Shown: positions 1 to 9,326, counted from the stretch's first letter. The stretch: DNA of 64,000 nt from Gloeobacter morelensis MG652769 (GCF_021018745.1 NZ_CP063845.1:1240001-1304000), one strand, 5' to 3'. Program-made: numbers and translations. The notes: a model not told the origin generated them from the sequence alone.

Positions 1-1
1 G

Positions 2-1327
2 GACGGCCACAGGCTCGCCAGTGCCAGCCACGACCGGACCGTCAAACTCTGGACTCCGGCCACAGGAAGATGCCTCGCCACCCTCGCCGGGCATGGCGAC
101 TGGGTCTCGGCGGTGGCTTTCGCCCCAGACGGGCGCAGCCTTGCCACCGGTAGCCTCGATCGGACCGTCCGGCTGTGGGAGACGATCACCGGTCAATGCT
201 TGAAAACGCTGCAGGAGCATACCGATCAGGTCTTCTCCATCGCCTTCCATCCCCAGGGCCATACCCTTGCCTCCGGCAGCCCGACCCAGACGGTCAAGCT
301 CTGGGACACCGAGAGCGGCCAATGCCTGCGCACGCTGCAGGGAAAAACGGTCACAGTCCTCGCGGTGGCCTTCAGCCCGCAGGCGCAAATCCTGGTTTCC
401 GGCAGCGACGACCGGCTGGTCCGGCTGTGGGATGTGCGCACCGGCGAATGCACCCGCGTGCTGCGCGGTCACCTGCGGGGGGTCACCACCGTCGCCTTCG
501 CCCCGGACGGGCGCACCCTGGCAAGCGCCGGTGCGGATCTGAGCGTCAAGCTCTGGGACGCGCTCTCGGGCCAGTGCCTCAGGACGCTGCGCGAGCACAC
601 CGGCTCGATCCGCTCGGTGGCGTTTGCCCCGGACGGGCGGCTGCTCGCCAGCGGCAGCCAGGACGGTACCGTCAAGCTCTGGGATCCCGGTACAGGGCGC
701 AGCGTCGCGACGCTGCAGGGGCACACAAGCTGGATCCGCTCGGTGGCGTTTGCCCCGGACGGGCGGCTGCTCGCCAGCGGCAGCCAGGACGGCACCGCCA
801 GAATCTGGGACACCCGCACCGGCGAATGCCTCCAGATCCTGGCAGGACATACGTATTTGATTTGCTCGGTGGCCTTCAGCCTCGACGGACAGCTGCTCGC
901 CAGCGGCAGCCAAGATCAGACCATCCGGCTGTGGGAGGTACAGACAGGAGCGTGCCTGCGCACCCTTACAGAAAAAACCGGCATGGTCTTCTCGTTGGCC
1001 TTCAGTCCCGACGGACAGCTGCTCGCCAGCGGCAGCAACGACATGACCGTCAAACTCTGGCAGGTGGGCACCGGCCGGTGCGTCAAGACGCTGGGTCCGC
1101 ACACCAGCCTGGTCGTGTCGATCGCCTACGCCCCGGACGGCAGTACCCTCGCAAGCGCCAGCCTCGATGAGAGCATTCGGCTTTTCGATCCGGCCACGGG
1201 CGCGTGTTTGCGGAGGTTCACGGTCGAAAGAACCTACGAAGGCACCGACATCACCGGCGCCACCGGCCTCAGCGAGGCGCAAAAGGCGGTGCTGATCGCC
1301 CTTGGGGCCGTGGAACGCATTCTGTAA
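2..1327 (+). CDS. WD-40 repeat protein, 3' part (5' end outside window)
   Basis: The reading frame is open from base 2, so the start lies upstream of the window. The visible part is about ten WD-40 blades of 42 residues, each with the ...LASGS..D.T.KLWD..TG.C..TL.GH pattern, forming a beta-propeller scaffold for protein-protein contacts. The tail after the last blade (TDITGATGLSEAQKAVLIALGAV) is, as I recall, the kind that closes cyanobacterial NACHT/NB-ARC or kinase WD-40 proteins, so the missing N-terminus may carry such a domain. Two adjacent blades share about 60 identical bases (607-666 and 733-792), a sign of recent repeat duplication or conversion. The partner or ligand cannot be read from the sequence. 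Confidence 0.93.
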   Translation, partial: DGHRLASASHDRTVKLWTPATGRCLATLAGHGDWVSAVAFAPDGRSLATGSLDRTVRLWETITGQCLKTLQEHTDQVFSIAFHPQGHTLASGSPTQTVKLWDTESGQCLRTLQGKTVTVLAVAFSPQAQILVSGSDDRLVRLWDVRTGECTRVLRGHLRGVTTVAFAPDGRTLASAGADLSVKLWDALSGQCLRTLREHTGSIRSVAFAPDGRLLASGSQDGTVKLWDPGTGRSVATLQGHTSWIRSVAFAPDGRLLASGSQDGTARIWDTRTGECLQILAGHTYLICSVAFSLDGQLLASGSQDQTIRLWEVQTGACLRTLTEKTGMVFSLAFSPDGQLLASGSNDMTVKLWQVGTGRCVKTLGPHTSLVVSIAYAPDGSTLASASLDESIRLFDPATGACLRRFTVERTYEGTDITGATGLSEAQKAVLIALGAVERIL

Positions 1328-1435
1328 AGATCGGGTTGCAGAGTGTAACTAACAATTGCGAATGTTGGAGCCCTCCGGGGCCGCAGGGGTACCCTCCTAC
1401 ACTGAGAGGACGGGTTGCCAAGGGAGTGCGCCTCG

Positions 1436-1933
1436 ATGCACTGTGAATTATCGACCACCGGGCGATTGCGCCTCGATACCGCCTACCGCTGTCCGGCCTG
1501 CCGCTTCGGGCGGATCGCCATGATGCCGCTGATGGAAGTGATGGCCTGCGATCTGTGCCGCCACATGTTCGATGTCGATCTCACAAAGCAAGAAGTCAAA
1601 ATGAACGGCAGCCTGCCGCCATTGAGTTGGCGGTGGAACGGCCGTACCTGGCATGACCCCTTTGCCCAGGGGCCAAACCGCCTCGATAAGCTCGTAGCCC
1701 TCGCAATGCTCGTTTTTCCGGCCGCGCTGGTGGGGGGGCTCGCCTGGCGGTTCGGCCCGCCCCCGGACGCTCCGCTTGCCTGGTTGCCGCCATTGTGGAC
1801 CGCGCTCACCTTCACCTGTCACCTGAGCTGCGTGCTGCTGGCGGTGTGTTCATATTATCAATTCTCACCGTTAGCCTTCGGCAAAGCGCTGATGCGCAGG
1901 CTCCGGCAACGGTTGGCCACAGGATCAAGCTGA
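1436..1933 (+). CDS. Zinc-ribbon membrane protein, hypothetical
   Basis: A 165-residue protein from ATG 1436, with AAGGGA about ten bases upstream. An in-frame TTG at 1415 with GAGAGGA before it would add seven residues and is a real alternative. The N-terminus has two Cys-x2-Cys pairs (CPAC near residue 17 and CDLC near residue 38), a probable zinc ribbon. Two hydrophobic segments follow (LVALAMLVFPAALVGGLAW and a second near the C-terminus), so it is probably an inner-membrane protein with a cytoplasmic Zn ribbon. The 3' end overlaps the convergent oxidoreductase gene by nine bases. I do not recognise a characterised family. Confidence 0.75.
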   Translation: MHCELSTTGRLRLDTAYRCPACRFGRIAMMPLMEVMACDLCRHMFDVDLTKQEVKMNGSLPPLSWRWNGRTWHDPFAQGPNRLDKLVALAMLVFPAALVGGLAWRFGPPPDAPLAWLPPLWTALTFTCHLSCVLLAVCSYYQFSPLAFGKALMRRLRQRLATGSS

Positions 1934-3043
1934 CGTTTCGCCCGGAAACGCTTCAACCGGCACCTCCAGCCAGACTTGCTCCCGGTGGGAGCGTTGGGCC
2001 AGGTCCATCAACAGTTGCGCGTAGGTGCCCTCGCGCAGCGACGGCACTACCGTCTCGCCCCCCCGGATGCCTTCTAGAAAGCGGCGGGCAATGGCGATGA
2101 ACGGCGCGAGCCGCCCGTCCGGGTAGGTGCGCTCGAAGCGCAGCCGCTCGGGCACCTCGACGGGTTCCAGAACGCCCCCGGCGTTTGCGCGCTGGAGCTT
2201 GAAACCGTGAACGTAATCTTTCTGGTTGTCGTTGGCGAGCACCAGGCTGCCCCGCTCGCCGTAGACTGCGAGGCGGTGGCCGGTACCTTGCCAGGTGGCG
2301 GTGCACAGGCGCACATTCACCGGGGTGCCGTCGGTGAGTTCAAGCCAGATCTGGCAACTGTCGTCGCTGTCCACCGGCAGCCAATCGCCGCTCAGCGGGT
2401 CGGGGCGGCTGTGGATGAGCGTGTCGAGGCGGGCATTGAGGCGGGTAAGGGGACCAAATAGCCACCCCAGATAGTCGAAGACATGGGAGCCCAGCGATCC
2501 GAGCGCACCGCCGCCCCGTTCGCGCTCGGCGTACCAGCTCCAGGGCCGCCTTGGGTCGGCGCGTCCTTCCACCAGCCAATCGACGGTGACCAGATGCAGC
2601 GCTCCAATTGCGCCTTCGATCAGCAACTCGTTTAGCAGTTGCCACTCGGGGACGCAGCGAAATTCAAAATCGACCGTGTGGACAAGGGAGCGGGCGGTGG
2701 CAGTTTCCAACAGCCGGTAGGCTTCAAAACCCGCGAGAGCCACCGGTTTTTCGCACAGCAGGTGCTTGCCCGCGGCGATAGTCGCCATCGCCTGCTCGTA
2801 GTGCAAAAAGGGCGGTGAGGCAATACTCACTGCCCCCAGGCCCGGCACATCCAACAGTTGCTCGACGCTCGTGCAGGGGTAGGGCACATCGAACTGGCGG
2901 GCCACCTGGGCGATGCGATGGCTGTCACGGCCCAGGACAGCCAACACCTGCAGGTCCATCTCCGCCGCCAGCGACTGAAAGCCCGGCAGGTGAATTTTCT
3001 GCCCGAACCCCGTGCCGATGATGCCGATGCCGATGCGTGCCAT
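1925..3043 (-). CDS. Gfo/Idh/MocA family NAD(P)-dependent oxidoreductase
   Basis: A 372-residue protein starting at ATG 3043 (MARIGIGIIGTGFG), preceded by AGAAGG; a GTG at 3076 would add eleven residues. The N-terminal Rossmann fold shows GIIGTGFG, and CEKPVAL is the family's EKP motif with the catalytic Lys. The C-terminal half is the alpha/beta dimerisation domain with SLGSHVFDYLGWLFG, matching the conserved G..HxxD region. Family members oxidise or reduce sugars, inositols or related alcohols; the substrate here is unknown. It stands alone between convergent and co-directional neighbours. Confidence 0.9.
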   Translation of the reverse strand: MARIGIGIIGTGFGQKIHLPGFQSLAAEMDLQVLAVLGRDSHRIAQVARQFDVPYPCTSVEQLLDVPGLGAVSIASPPFLHYEQAMATIAAGKHLLCEKPVALAGFEAYRLLETATARSLVHTVDFEFRCVPEWQLLNELLIEGAIGALHLVTVDWLVEGRADPRRPWSWYAERERGGGALGSLGSHVFDYLGWLFGPLTRLNARLDTLIHSRPDPLSGDWLPVDSDDSCQIWLELTDGTPVNVRLCTATWQGTGHRLAVYGERGSLVLANDNQKDYVHGFKLQRANAGGVLEPVEVPERLRFERTYPDGRLAPFIAIARRFLEGIRGGETVVPSLREGTYAQLLMDLAQRSHREQVWLEVPVEAFPGETSA

Positions 3044-3091
3044 GGTGAAATCGCCTTCTGGCGCAGAGTGTATCACTTGTCGGTGTGAGCT

Positions 3092-4177
3092 TCAGCCGCC
3101 GCGCACGAAGGCCATCACCACCTCAAAGAAGATCAAGGCGATGACCACCAGTTCGAGGGTCTGGCCCTGGATAGATCCGAGCCGGTCGGTGAGCAACTGG
3201 TACAAGTTGGCGACGATATCGAGCTTTTGGGCAATCGCCGCCTCCCACTCGCGCAGATAAAACCGCTTGGTGGCGGCGGCGTGCACCTTGGCCAGGTACA
3301 GATCGCCGATGAGCTTGAGGGCATTGTCCACCCGCTCCGAGAGGAGCGAATACTCCAGACGCAACTCGGCCAACTCTTCGATCGCCTGGCGGTAAGGAGT
3401 ACGCAGCGGAATGGGCCACACAAAGCGTTTCTGGACCAATCCTTCGTAGCTTCCCACCTGCCGGTCGAGTTGGGCGTCGATGTAGCGCGCCTCGAGCAGC
3501 TCGACGTTGATCAGTTCGAGGACATTGACAGTGTCGTAGTGGTCGCGGTCGTAGATGATCGAGGCGTTCCAGTCGACCAGTACCAGATCGTTTTCGTAAT
3601 AACTGATGGCCTGGCAGAGGGCTTCTTCCTGTTGCTCGAAGCTGAGGGGCAAAGTCTCGAAGCGCAGCACCTGGGCGAGGGTGGCGCGGTGGTGGGCGAG
3701 TAAATCTTCCGCCTTGAGGGGTGAATCGAGTTCTTCGAGAATATACAAGTAGTAGTCTTCCACCAGATTGGACAATTGCGGTCGCGCGATAGCCGGACGC
3801 AACTTCTCCATCAGGCTGCTCACCTGCGAGCGCGCCTGTTTTTCCAGTTCCAGCCCATAGAGCCGCTGACTCAGCTGCGGCAACTGGTCCAGTTCCAGCC
3901 GCAAAGGCCAGCGAAAGGCAAGGCTGATGGCTCCGAAGCTGAATACGGTCGCCTGCAATTGCCCCGGCCCCTCGGCGCCGATGGCCGGGGTCTCGCCCAG
4001 GTTCAACACCTGGGGAGGTGGGTCGGTGTACTGCAGGTAGCTGGGGGTCTGCCGCTTGCGCGAGAGCGGTTGGACGGGCGAGGAAGAAAGCAAGCTGCTC
4101 ACTTCCTGCAATGAGACTTCGTAACCGACGTCAAAAGCAAAAAGGGCGACCGCCTGCCCCTGGGCGATGGTAACCAT
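3092..4177 (-). CDS. RMD1/DUF155 family membrane-anchored protein
   Basis: A 361-residue protein starting at ATG 4177 behind a GGAGGG-type ribosome site. The middle contains the signature WNASIIYDRDHYDTVNVLELINVELLEAR typical of the DUF155 (RMD1/YagE) family, split here only for description. A single hydrophobic segment at the extreme C-terminus (ELVVIALIFFEVVMAFV) would anchor it in the membrane, as in the family. Eukaryotic relatives act in mitochondria; the bacterial role is not established. It may be co-transcribed with the downstream oxidoreductase, which starts 48 bases further on. Confidence 0.88.
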   Translation of the reverse strand: MVTIAQGQAVALFAFDVGYEVSLQEVSSLLSSSPVQPLSRKRQTPSYLQYTDPPPQVLNLGETPAIGAEGPGQLQATVFSFGAISLAFRWPLRLELDQLPQLSQRLYGLELEKQARSQVSSLMEKLRPAIARPQLSNLVEDYYLYILEELDSPLKAEDLLAHHRATLAQVLRFETLPLSFEQQEEALCQAISYYENDLVLVDWNASIIYDRDHYDTVNVLELINVELLEARYIDAQLDRQVGSYEGLVQKRFVWPIPLRTPYRQAIEELAELRLEYSLLSERVDNALKLIGDLYLAKVHAAATKRFYLREWEAAIAQKLDIVANLYQLLTDRLGSIQGQTLELVVIALIFFEVVMAFVRGG

Positions 4178-4262
4178 GGCCCTACCCTCCCTTACGGCTG
4201 TGCGGGCGTCAAGCCCGAGAGGGCCGTGGTAGAATCCCCGGATTGCGCTGGGGGCATGGGTG

Positions 4263-5033
4263 ATGAGTATTCAGCTGTTTGATCTAAGCCAAAAAGTGGC
4301 GGCGATCACCGGTTCCGGGCGGGGTATCGGCCGGGCGATCGCCCGGGGGATGGCGGCGGCCGGGGCGAAGGTGGTCATTGCCGACATCGACGCCAAGAGC
4401 GCCCGAGCGACCGCCGCTGAAATAGAACAGGCGGGCGCAGAAGCCCTGGCGGTCGAGGTGGACACGGTGAGCCGCAAGCAGTGCACCCGGATGGTCGATT
4501 TGACCGTGGAGCGCTTCGGTCGCATCGACGTCATGGTCTGCAATGCCGCTGTCGATGTGATCAAACCGGCGGCCGAGTTGGCGGAGGCCGAGTGGGATTG
4601 GATTATCGATGTCGATCTAAAGGGCTACTTCAATGCGGCCCAGGCCGCCGCCCGCCGGATGCTGCCCCAGGGGGGCGGTTCGATTGTCATGACTTCTTCG
4701 CTTGCGAGTGTAATCGGTATCCACGGGCTGGTCGCCTACGCCGCCGCCAAAGGCGGCGTCAACCAGCTGGTGCGCTCGATGGCGGTGGAATGGGCCACAA
4801 GCAACGTCCGCGTCAACGCCATCGCCCCCGGCTACTGCGAAAACATCATGGCAGGGGCCGAGTCCACCCACGCCGACCCGGCCAAAGAACAGCAGATCCG
4901 CACCTTTACCCCCATGGGCCGGCGCTGCAAACCCGAAGAACTGGTGGGGCCGGCGATCTTTTTGGCCTCCGAAGCCGCCTCCTATGTGACCGGGGCGATC
5001 TTGCACGTCGACGGCGGCTACACCGCCATGTAG
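4263..5033 (+). CDS. Short-chain dehydrogenase/reductase (SDR)
   Basis: A 256-residue classical SDR. The cofactor motif GSGRGIGRAIA is near residue 15, NAAVD corresponds to the NNAG region, and the catalytic Ser (MTSSLAS) and YAAAKGG (Tyr-x3-Lys) are all present, followed by RVNAIAPGY and the C-terminal YVTGAILHVDGGYTAM. The size and the full catalytic set indicate an active NAD(P)H-dependent enzyme related to 3-oxoacyl-ACP reductases and sugar dehydrogenases; the substrate is not visible. GTG 4260 immediately before ATG 4263 is an alternative start. The GST gene follows 43 bases later, so co-transcription is likely. Confidence 0.92.
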   Translation: MSIQLFDLSQKVAAITGSGRGIGRAIARGMAAAGAKVVIADIDAKSARATAAEIEQAGAEALAVEVDTVSRKQCTRMVDLTVERFGRIDVMVCNAAVDVIKPAAELAEAEWDWIIDVDLKGYFNAAQAAARRMLPQGGGSIVMTSSLASVIGIHGLVAYAAAKGGVNQLVRSMAVEWATSNVRVNAIAPGYCENIMAGAESTHADPAKEQQIRTFTPMGRRCKPEELVGPAIFLASEAASYVTGAILHVDGGYTAM

Positions 5034-5076
5034 CCCGAAGGGCGTACAATCGGGCGGCAAGGGTGGGAGAAAAACC

Positions 5077-5718
5077 GTGATCGAGCTGTACACCTGGAAC
5101 ACGCCCAACGGCCAAAAAATCCCGATCTTTTTAGAAGAGACCGGCACGCCCTACAACTTTCATCCGGTCCACATCGGCAAGGGCGAGCAAAAGACCCCCG
5201 AATTTCTGGCCATCAACCCCAATGGCAAGATTCCCGCCATCGTCGACACCGAGGGACCGGACGGCGAGCCTTTGCGGGTCTTCGAATCGGCGGCCATCTT
5301 GCAATATCTGGCGGAAAAGACCGGCCAACTGATCCCCGCTCACCCGCGCCGTCGGGCCGAAGCGCTCATGTGGCTGGCCTTTCAAATAGGAGGGGTGGGT
5401 CCCATGTTCGGCCAGGCGGGCTTTTTCCTGCGCGCCAAAGAGCGCAACGAACAGGCCATCGAGCGCTATACCACCGAATCGCAGCGGCTGTTCGGTGTGC
5501 TGGAGCGGCGGCTTGGCGAGGAAGAATATTTGGCGGTCGAATATTCGATCGCCGACATGGCCACTTACCCCTGGGTGCGCGCTTCCCAGTTTGTCGGGTC
5601 CGACGTTTTGCAGCAGGCCCTCGCAGACGCCCCGAACGTGCGGCGCTGGTGCGCAGCAATTGCCGCCCGCCCGGCCGTCGAGCGGGCCTTGCAGATCACC
5701 AAAGAAAAAAGTCAGTGA
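5077..5718 (+). CDS. Glutathione S-transferase family protein (YfcG/YghU-like)
   Basis: A 213-residue GST starting at GTG 5077 after GGGAGAAAA. The N-terminal thioredoxin-like domain has IELYTWNTPNGQKIPIFLEE and NPNGKIPAIVD, the pattern of nu-class/YfcG-type GSTs, whose Asn/Thr replace the usual Tyr or Ser. The C-terminal helical domain keeps SIADMATYPW, the conserved N-capping box region. Such enzymes bind glutathione disulfide or act as disulfide reductases. The stop codon overlaps the start of the next gene (GTGA), so translational coupling is likely. Confidence 0.92.
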   Translation: MIELYTWNTPNGQKIPIFLEETGTPYNFHPVHIGKGEQKTPEFLAINPNGKIPAIVDTEGPDGEPLRVFESAAILQYLAEKTGQLIPAHPRRRAEALMWLAFQIGGVGPMFGQAGFFLRAKERNEQAIERYTTESQRLFGVLERRLGEEEYLAVEYSIADMATYPWVRASQFVGSDVLQQALADAPNVRRWCAAIAARPAVERALQITKEKSQ

Positions 5719-6527
5719 CCGAGGACCGCTACAGGGGGCTCTGGAAGCGGGAGACCATCCAGATCGAAGCTGGCGAACCCCACGAGACGGCGGTGGTGCT
5801 CTGGTTGCAGGTGGGTATCCACTTTGCGGATCTGCGCATTCCGTTCGAGCGGGCGTTTTTGCCGACGGGCCAATCACTGGCAGACTTACCCCTCCAGCGA
5901 TTGCGCCAGTTTGCGAGCTTTTCGGCCTTTGCGGGTTTCATCGACGCGACGGCCGACTGGATTCGCTGGAACCGGACCATCGACTTTCGCCCCCGCCCCG
6001 GCCAAGTCGATCAGGGCCGCGTGCACTGGGAGGACGGCAATTTGATTGAAATCGGCGAATTTGGCCGCCCGGACGGCAGCACCGGCACCTACAAAGAAAT
6101 TTGGGTACCTCAGCTGTGCGCCACTCAGGACATCCTGGTGCTCGAACTGTCCAAGGAAGTCGATTCCGCAAGCCGAGCTATTCGTCATGCGAAGGGAATG
6201 CTGGTTCGACTGGCTCAGCATTTCATCCATGTCCATGATCCGCGTGGCTATGGACCCGACTTTGAATCCCCCGAGCCCGAGGATCTTTCGGAGCCGGAAT
6301 TGCGGCGGTTGCTGGATTTTCAGGCCGACTACGGCCGCTACGAACCGGAGTCGGATCGCTGGCAGATCTTGTTGTCGAGCGATCCCGGACGTGTCGGCGA
6401 ATGGCTGCCTGCACCCATCCGGCAGGCAAACCAAACCTGGCTCCAGACGTTGAGCGGCCCGGCGGGTTTTGTTGGTGAGCGGCGGTGGCTGCAACTTGAA
6501 CCGGCGGTTGAAAGTGCCGAGAGTTAG
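5715..6527 (+). CDS. HRI1-like two-domain hypothetical protein
   Basis: The start is GTG 5715, overlapping the GST stop as GTGA, giving 270 residues. No transmembrane segment or signal is seen. From memory, two stretches resemble the fungal HRI1 family of lipocalin-like beta-barrels: ETAVVLWLQVG..FADLRIPFE near the N-terminus, and an acidic, Gly-rich region followed by YKEIWVP near residue 125. Fungal HRI1 has no known enzyme activity. The tight coupling to a GST suggests a joint stress or small-molecule role, but this is inference. The HRI1 link is an eye comparison and should be treated as moderate. Confidence 0.75.
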   Translation: MTEDRYRGLWKRETIQIEAGEPHETAVVLWLQVGIHFADLRIPFERAFLPTGQSLADLPLQRLRQFASFSAFAGFIDATADWIRWNRTIDFRPRPGQVDQGRVHWEDGNLIEIGEFGRPDGSTGTYKEIWVPQLCATQDILVLELSKEVDSASRAIRHAKGMLVRLAQHFIHVHDPRGYGPDFESPEPEDLSEPELRRLLDFQADYGRYEPESDRWQILLSSDPGRVGEWLPAPIRQANQTWLQTLSGPAGFVGERRWLQLEPAVESAES

Positions 6528-6597
6528 ACCAGAAGTCGCATCTTCAAGCAGTCAGCACCAGATCGAAAGCGAGTGTGACCAGATCCAAATCATGCCA

Positions 6598-7755
6598 TCA
6601 CCCGAGCACCCCTCGCACCGCCTTGCCGCCCCACCGTCTGAGGGAGGCGGCCACCGCCAGCGACAGACCCACGCCCAAGAGCGACACCACCAAAAACTTG
6701 CCCAATGGGTGTAGGGGAATGCCCCGCAAGGCCAGCGAGGCGAGCACGCATACTGGCGCGTGCACGATGTACACAGCGTAGGAATTCTCGCCCAGAAAGG
6801 TCCATAACCGTTGGCCGACGGAAATTCGGTCGCGAAACAGCAGGAGCACGGCGATGCAGGCGACCGGGCAGACCACACCCTCTACCAGACAGATGGCCGC
6901 CGCCTGCCAGTGCCACCCACCCAGGAAGCGATCGTCGATGCCGCCGTTGAGCAGGACGAGGACCGGCACCATCGCCGCGCCCCAGGCGGTCAGGGCTGCG
7001 CACGGCCAGAACCAGCGCCGGTTCAGCCGCACGAAGACCGCGGCTGAACCGGCCCGCACTCCCACCGCAAACAGCAGGATGTACTGGGGGAAGTAGGCCA
7101 ATTGTAGATGCCAGAATTCGGCCCCGATCGGATACACCAGCCGGACGAGGAAGGACAGGACCGCCAGCAGAACGGCGAAGCCCACCACCTGACCGGCCGT
7201 CACCTCTGGCGACGAACTGAGCCCTGGCCGCCAGCGCCGGACAAGCAGGTAGACCAGACTGAACGCCAGCAATGCCTCTACAAACCACAGCGGACCGGGG
7301 GCAAAGTCCTTGAGCAGCGGCGGTTCAAGCACGAGGTACTCAACGAAGCTGCCCTTGAAATCACCCTGGTAGACCCAGGCGACGTAATCAAGGGGTGGGC
7401 TGAGGAAGAGCGCGAAGAGCAACAGGGGAATACCCAGCCGTACACAGCGCTCCCGCAGGAAGGTGGCTCCCCCCTTTCGGGTTAAGGAAGCGGGCGTAAA
7501 GACGGCAGCCAACAAGAAGAACAGCCCCATGAAATAGAACTGATCGAGCGCGGCGAACGTGGTCAGCAGCAGATTCACCCAGGCTTCGCCGGTGTGCTCT
7601 TTGTAATACCATCCGCCGACGGCCCCGTAGGTGATCGCCACATGATGGAGGATGACCAGCAAGCTCAGGCATCCGCGGACACCGTCCAGGTAGCCGATGC
7701 GCCCGACCGGCGGGGCAGAGATGACGGTCGCAACGTTTTGCCCGGGCGTTTCCAT
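6598..7755 (-). CDS. Membrane acyltransferase (acyltransferase family 3, OpgC/OafA-like)
   Basis: A 385-residue polytopic membrane protein starting at ATG 7755. After a short N-terminus the sequence GYLDGVRGCLSLLVILHHV has the Arg and the H-H typical of acyltransferase-3 proteins, followed by about ten hydrophobic segments, including NSYAVYIVHAPV near the C-terminus, another family hallmark. These enzymes O-acylate membrane glucans, lipopolysaccharide or other carbohydrates from the cytoplasmic side. The gene is transcribed away from the next gene, and no substrate pathway is encoded nearby. Confidence 0.88.
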   Translation of the reverse strand: METPGQNVATVISAPPVGRIGYLDGVRGCLSLLVILHHVAITYGAVGGWYYKEHTGEAWVNLLLTTFAALDQFYFMGLFFLLAAVFTPASLTRKGGATFLRERCVRLGIPLLLFALFLSPPLDYVAWVYQGDFKGSFVEYLVLEPPLLKDFAPGPLWFVEALLAFSLVYLLVRRWRPGLSSSPEVTAGQVVGFAVLLAVLSFLVRLVYPIGAEFWHLQLAYFPQYILLFAVGVRAGSAAVFVRLNRRWFWPCAALTAWGAAMVPVLVLLNGGIDDRFLGGWHWQAAAICLVEGVVCPVACIAVLLLFRDRISVGQRLWTFLGENSYAVYIVHAPVCVLASLALRGIPLHPLGKFLVVSLLGVGLSLAVAASLRRWGGKAVRGVLG

Positions 7756-8071
7756 AAATATTCAAGAAACATGCCCTTTGAGATTAGCGCGTACCTGAGC
7801 ATCACCCTTGCGCAGGAAACAGCGTATTCAAGCGAGTAGGGCGCCCAGCAATTCGAGCACCTTCTCGACGCCATGCTCAGCAAATAGCCTTCGGACTGCA
7901 AAGGTTCAGGCTGTTTTCCCACTTGCTCGCCGCGATCGCCGCGATTCGGATGTTTTGTAGACACCCACCAGAACTATGGCCGCTGCCGTCCCTGGGGCTT
8001 CAGGCAGCCCATGCCTGGATCTGGGCTAATATGGTGCGTCAGCGCGGCGAAATCTACAGCCCGGGAGCATA
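7756..8071. other. Intergenic stretch, no gene seen
   Basis: This 316-base region lies between divergent genes and must hold both promoters. I see no convincing coding frame: the small ORFs lack a ribosome site and a recognisable product. No tRNA or strong terminator hairpin was found. Confidence 0.5.
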
Positions 8072-8452
8072 ATGGGTACGAACCGAAAGCGTCTGCTGCA
8101 GCTGCACAAACAGTTGCAGAAACTGGCAGCTTACGGGCCCGACTGGGATGGGTACGGAGCGGCGCCCGTTTCGGGCCTTGCCTTCGCCGCCGCGGAGCAG
8201 TTTTTGCAAAGCGCATCGCTCGACGGCATCGCACCGGTATATCGCTGCGCTATCGAGCCGCTGCACAGCGGCGGCCTTCGCATCGACTGGACCACCACCG
8301 ATCCCGAAGCCGAGGATGACGCATACGTCGAAGTGACCATCGACCCGCAGGGCCAGATCCATTGGCTTGCAGTCCAGGGTGAGGACACCCTCCAACTCGA
8401 TACCACCGCCGAAGAAGCGGCCGTTCGCACCGCCGAAATCCTCAAAATCTGA
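8072..8452 (+). CDS. Hypothetical protein, 126 aa
   Basis: The start ATG 8072 has GGGAG four bases upstream. The N-terminus is a basic helix, then YGPDWDGYGAAPVS, a Trp-Asp-Gly-Tyr-Gly motif I have seen in small uncharacterised proteins of phages, plasmids and cyanobacteria. The rest alternates short beta-like and acidic helical stretches. No membrane segment, cysteine pair or catalytic motif is visible. It stands alone; function unknown. Confidence 0.65.
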   Translation: MGTNRKRLLQLHKQLQKLAAYGPDWDGYGAAPVSGLAFAAAEQFLQSASLDGIAPVYRCAIEPLHSGGLRIDWTTTDPEAEDDAYVEVTIDPQGQIHWLAVQGEDTLQLDTTAEEAAVRTAEILKI

Positions 8453-8552
8453 AAGGAACGAGGCCGTCCGCAATCGCAAAATGCGCCCGGTAAAACCGCG
8501 CTATCAAGTTAGCCTCCAGGCCACGCGGGCCTTTGGCTGGCTGGCACCCGCT

Positions 8553-9149
8553 CTAAGGAGCGGACAGCGTATTGCGCTCAGCGGCATCACCGCTCATCCA
8601 GCAGTGCAGCCAGGCTTTGGCAATCCCCCAGTGGCGTTTGACCGTGGCGGGAGATATGGCGAGCGCTTCAGCGGTTTGCTCGATAGTCAGCCCACCGAAG
8701 TAGCGCAGTTCTACCAGCCGGCTCTGCTGGGGATCGACTGTAGCTAAAGCGTCGAGCGCCTCGTCGAGCACGAGCAGTTCCTCGTCGCGCTCCGCAGCAG
8801 CCAACTCGGCCACCTGATCGAGCGACACTTTGACCGCCCCGCCACCGCGCTTGAGTCGCCGGTGGGCGCGGGCATGCTCTACAAGGATGCGCCGCATCGA
8901 TTTGGCGGCAATTGCCAGAAAGTGAGCGCGGCTGCTCCAGGCCACGCTCCCTTGATCGACCAGGCGCAAATACGCTTCGTTGACCAGGGCCGTGGCCTGC
9001 AGCGTGTGGCCAGAACGCTCGGCGCGCAACAGGTAGGCGGCCAGCCCGTGCAATTCCTTGTGAATCAAAGGCGTCAATTGCAGCAGTGCCTGCTGATCCC
9101 CGTTGCGCCAGTCGAGCAGCAGTTGGGTAACGTTCGCAGAAGGTTCCAT
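8553..9149 (-). CDS. ECF-type RNA polymerase sigma factor (TIGR02999-like)
   Basis: A 198-residue protein starting at ATG 9149, two codons inside a TTG-initiated frame. The N-terminal half matches sigma region 2 of the ECF subgroup associated with kinases (HKELHGLAAYLLRAE and LVNEAYLRLVDQ), and region 4 is near residues 130-185, with RLVELRYFGGLTIEQTAE and a helix-turn-helix ending in VKRHW. No anti-sigma gene is next to it. It is divergent from a large Ser/Thr kinase across 177 bases. That pairing is characteristic of this subgroup, in which sigma activity is thought to respond to the kinase. Confidence 0.9.
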   Translation of the reverse strand: MEPSANVTQLLLDWRNGDQQALLQLTPLIHKELHGLAAYLLRAERSGHTLQATALVNEAYLRLVDQGSVAWSSRAHFLAIAAKSMRRILVEHARAHRRLKRGGGAVKVSLDQVAELAAAERDEELLVLDEALDALATVDPQQSRLVELRYFGGLTIEQTAEALAISPATVKRHWGIAKAWLHCWMSGDAAERNTLSAP

Positions 9150-9326
9150 CGCCAATTTCCCAAACGGTCAGCTGTACCTGCTCTAGGGGCACAAAAACCG
9201 GTTGTCGATTGTCGCCGCTTTCCTGAGCGCACCTGCCGCGTATACACTATCACTATCGGCAAAGTCTCCAGAGGTGGATACTAAACCACGCCGAAAGCTG
9301 TCTGCCGCTACTGCGCTACCGGGAGC

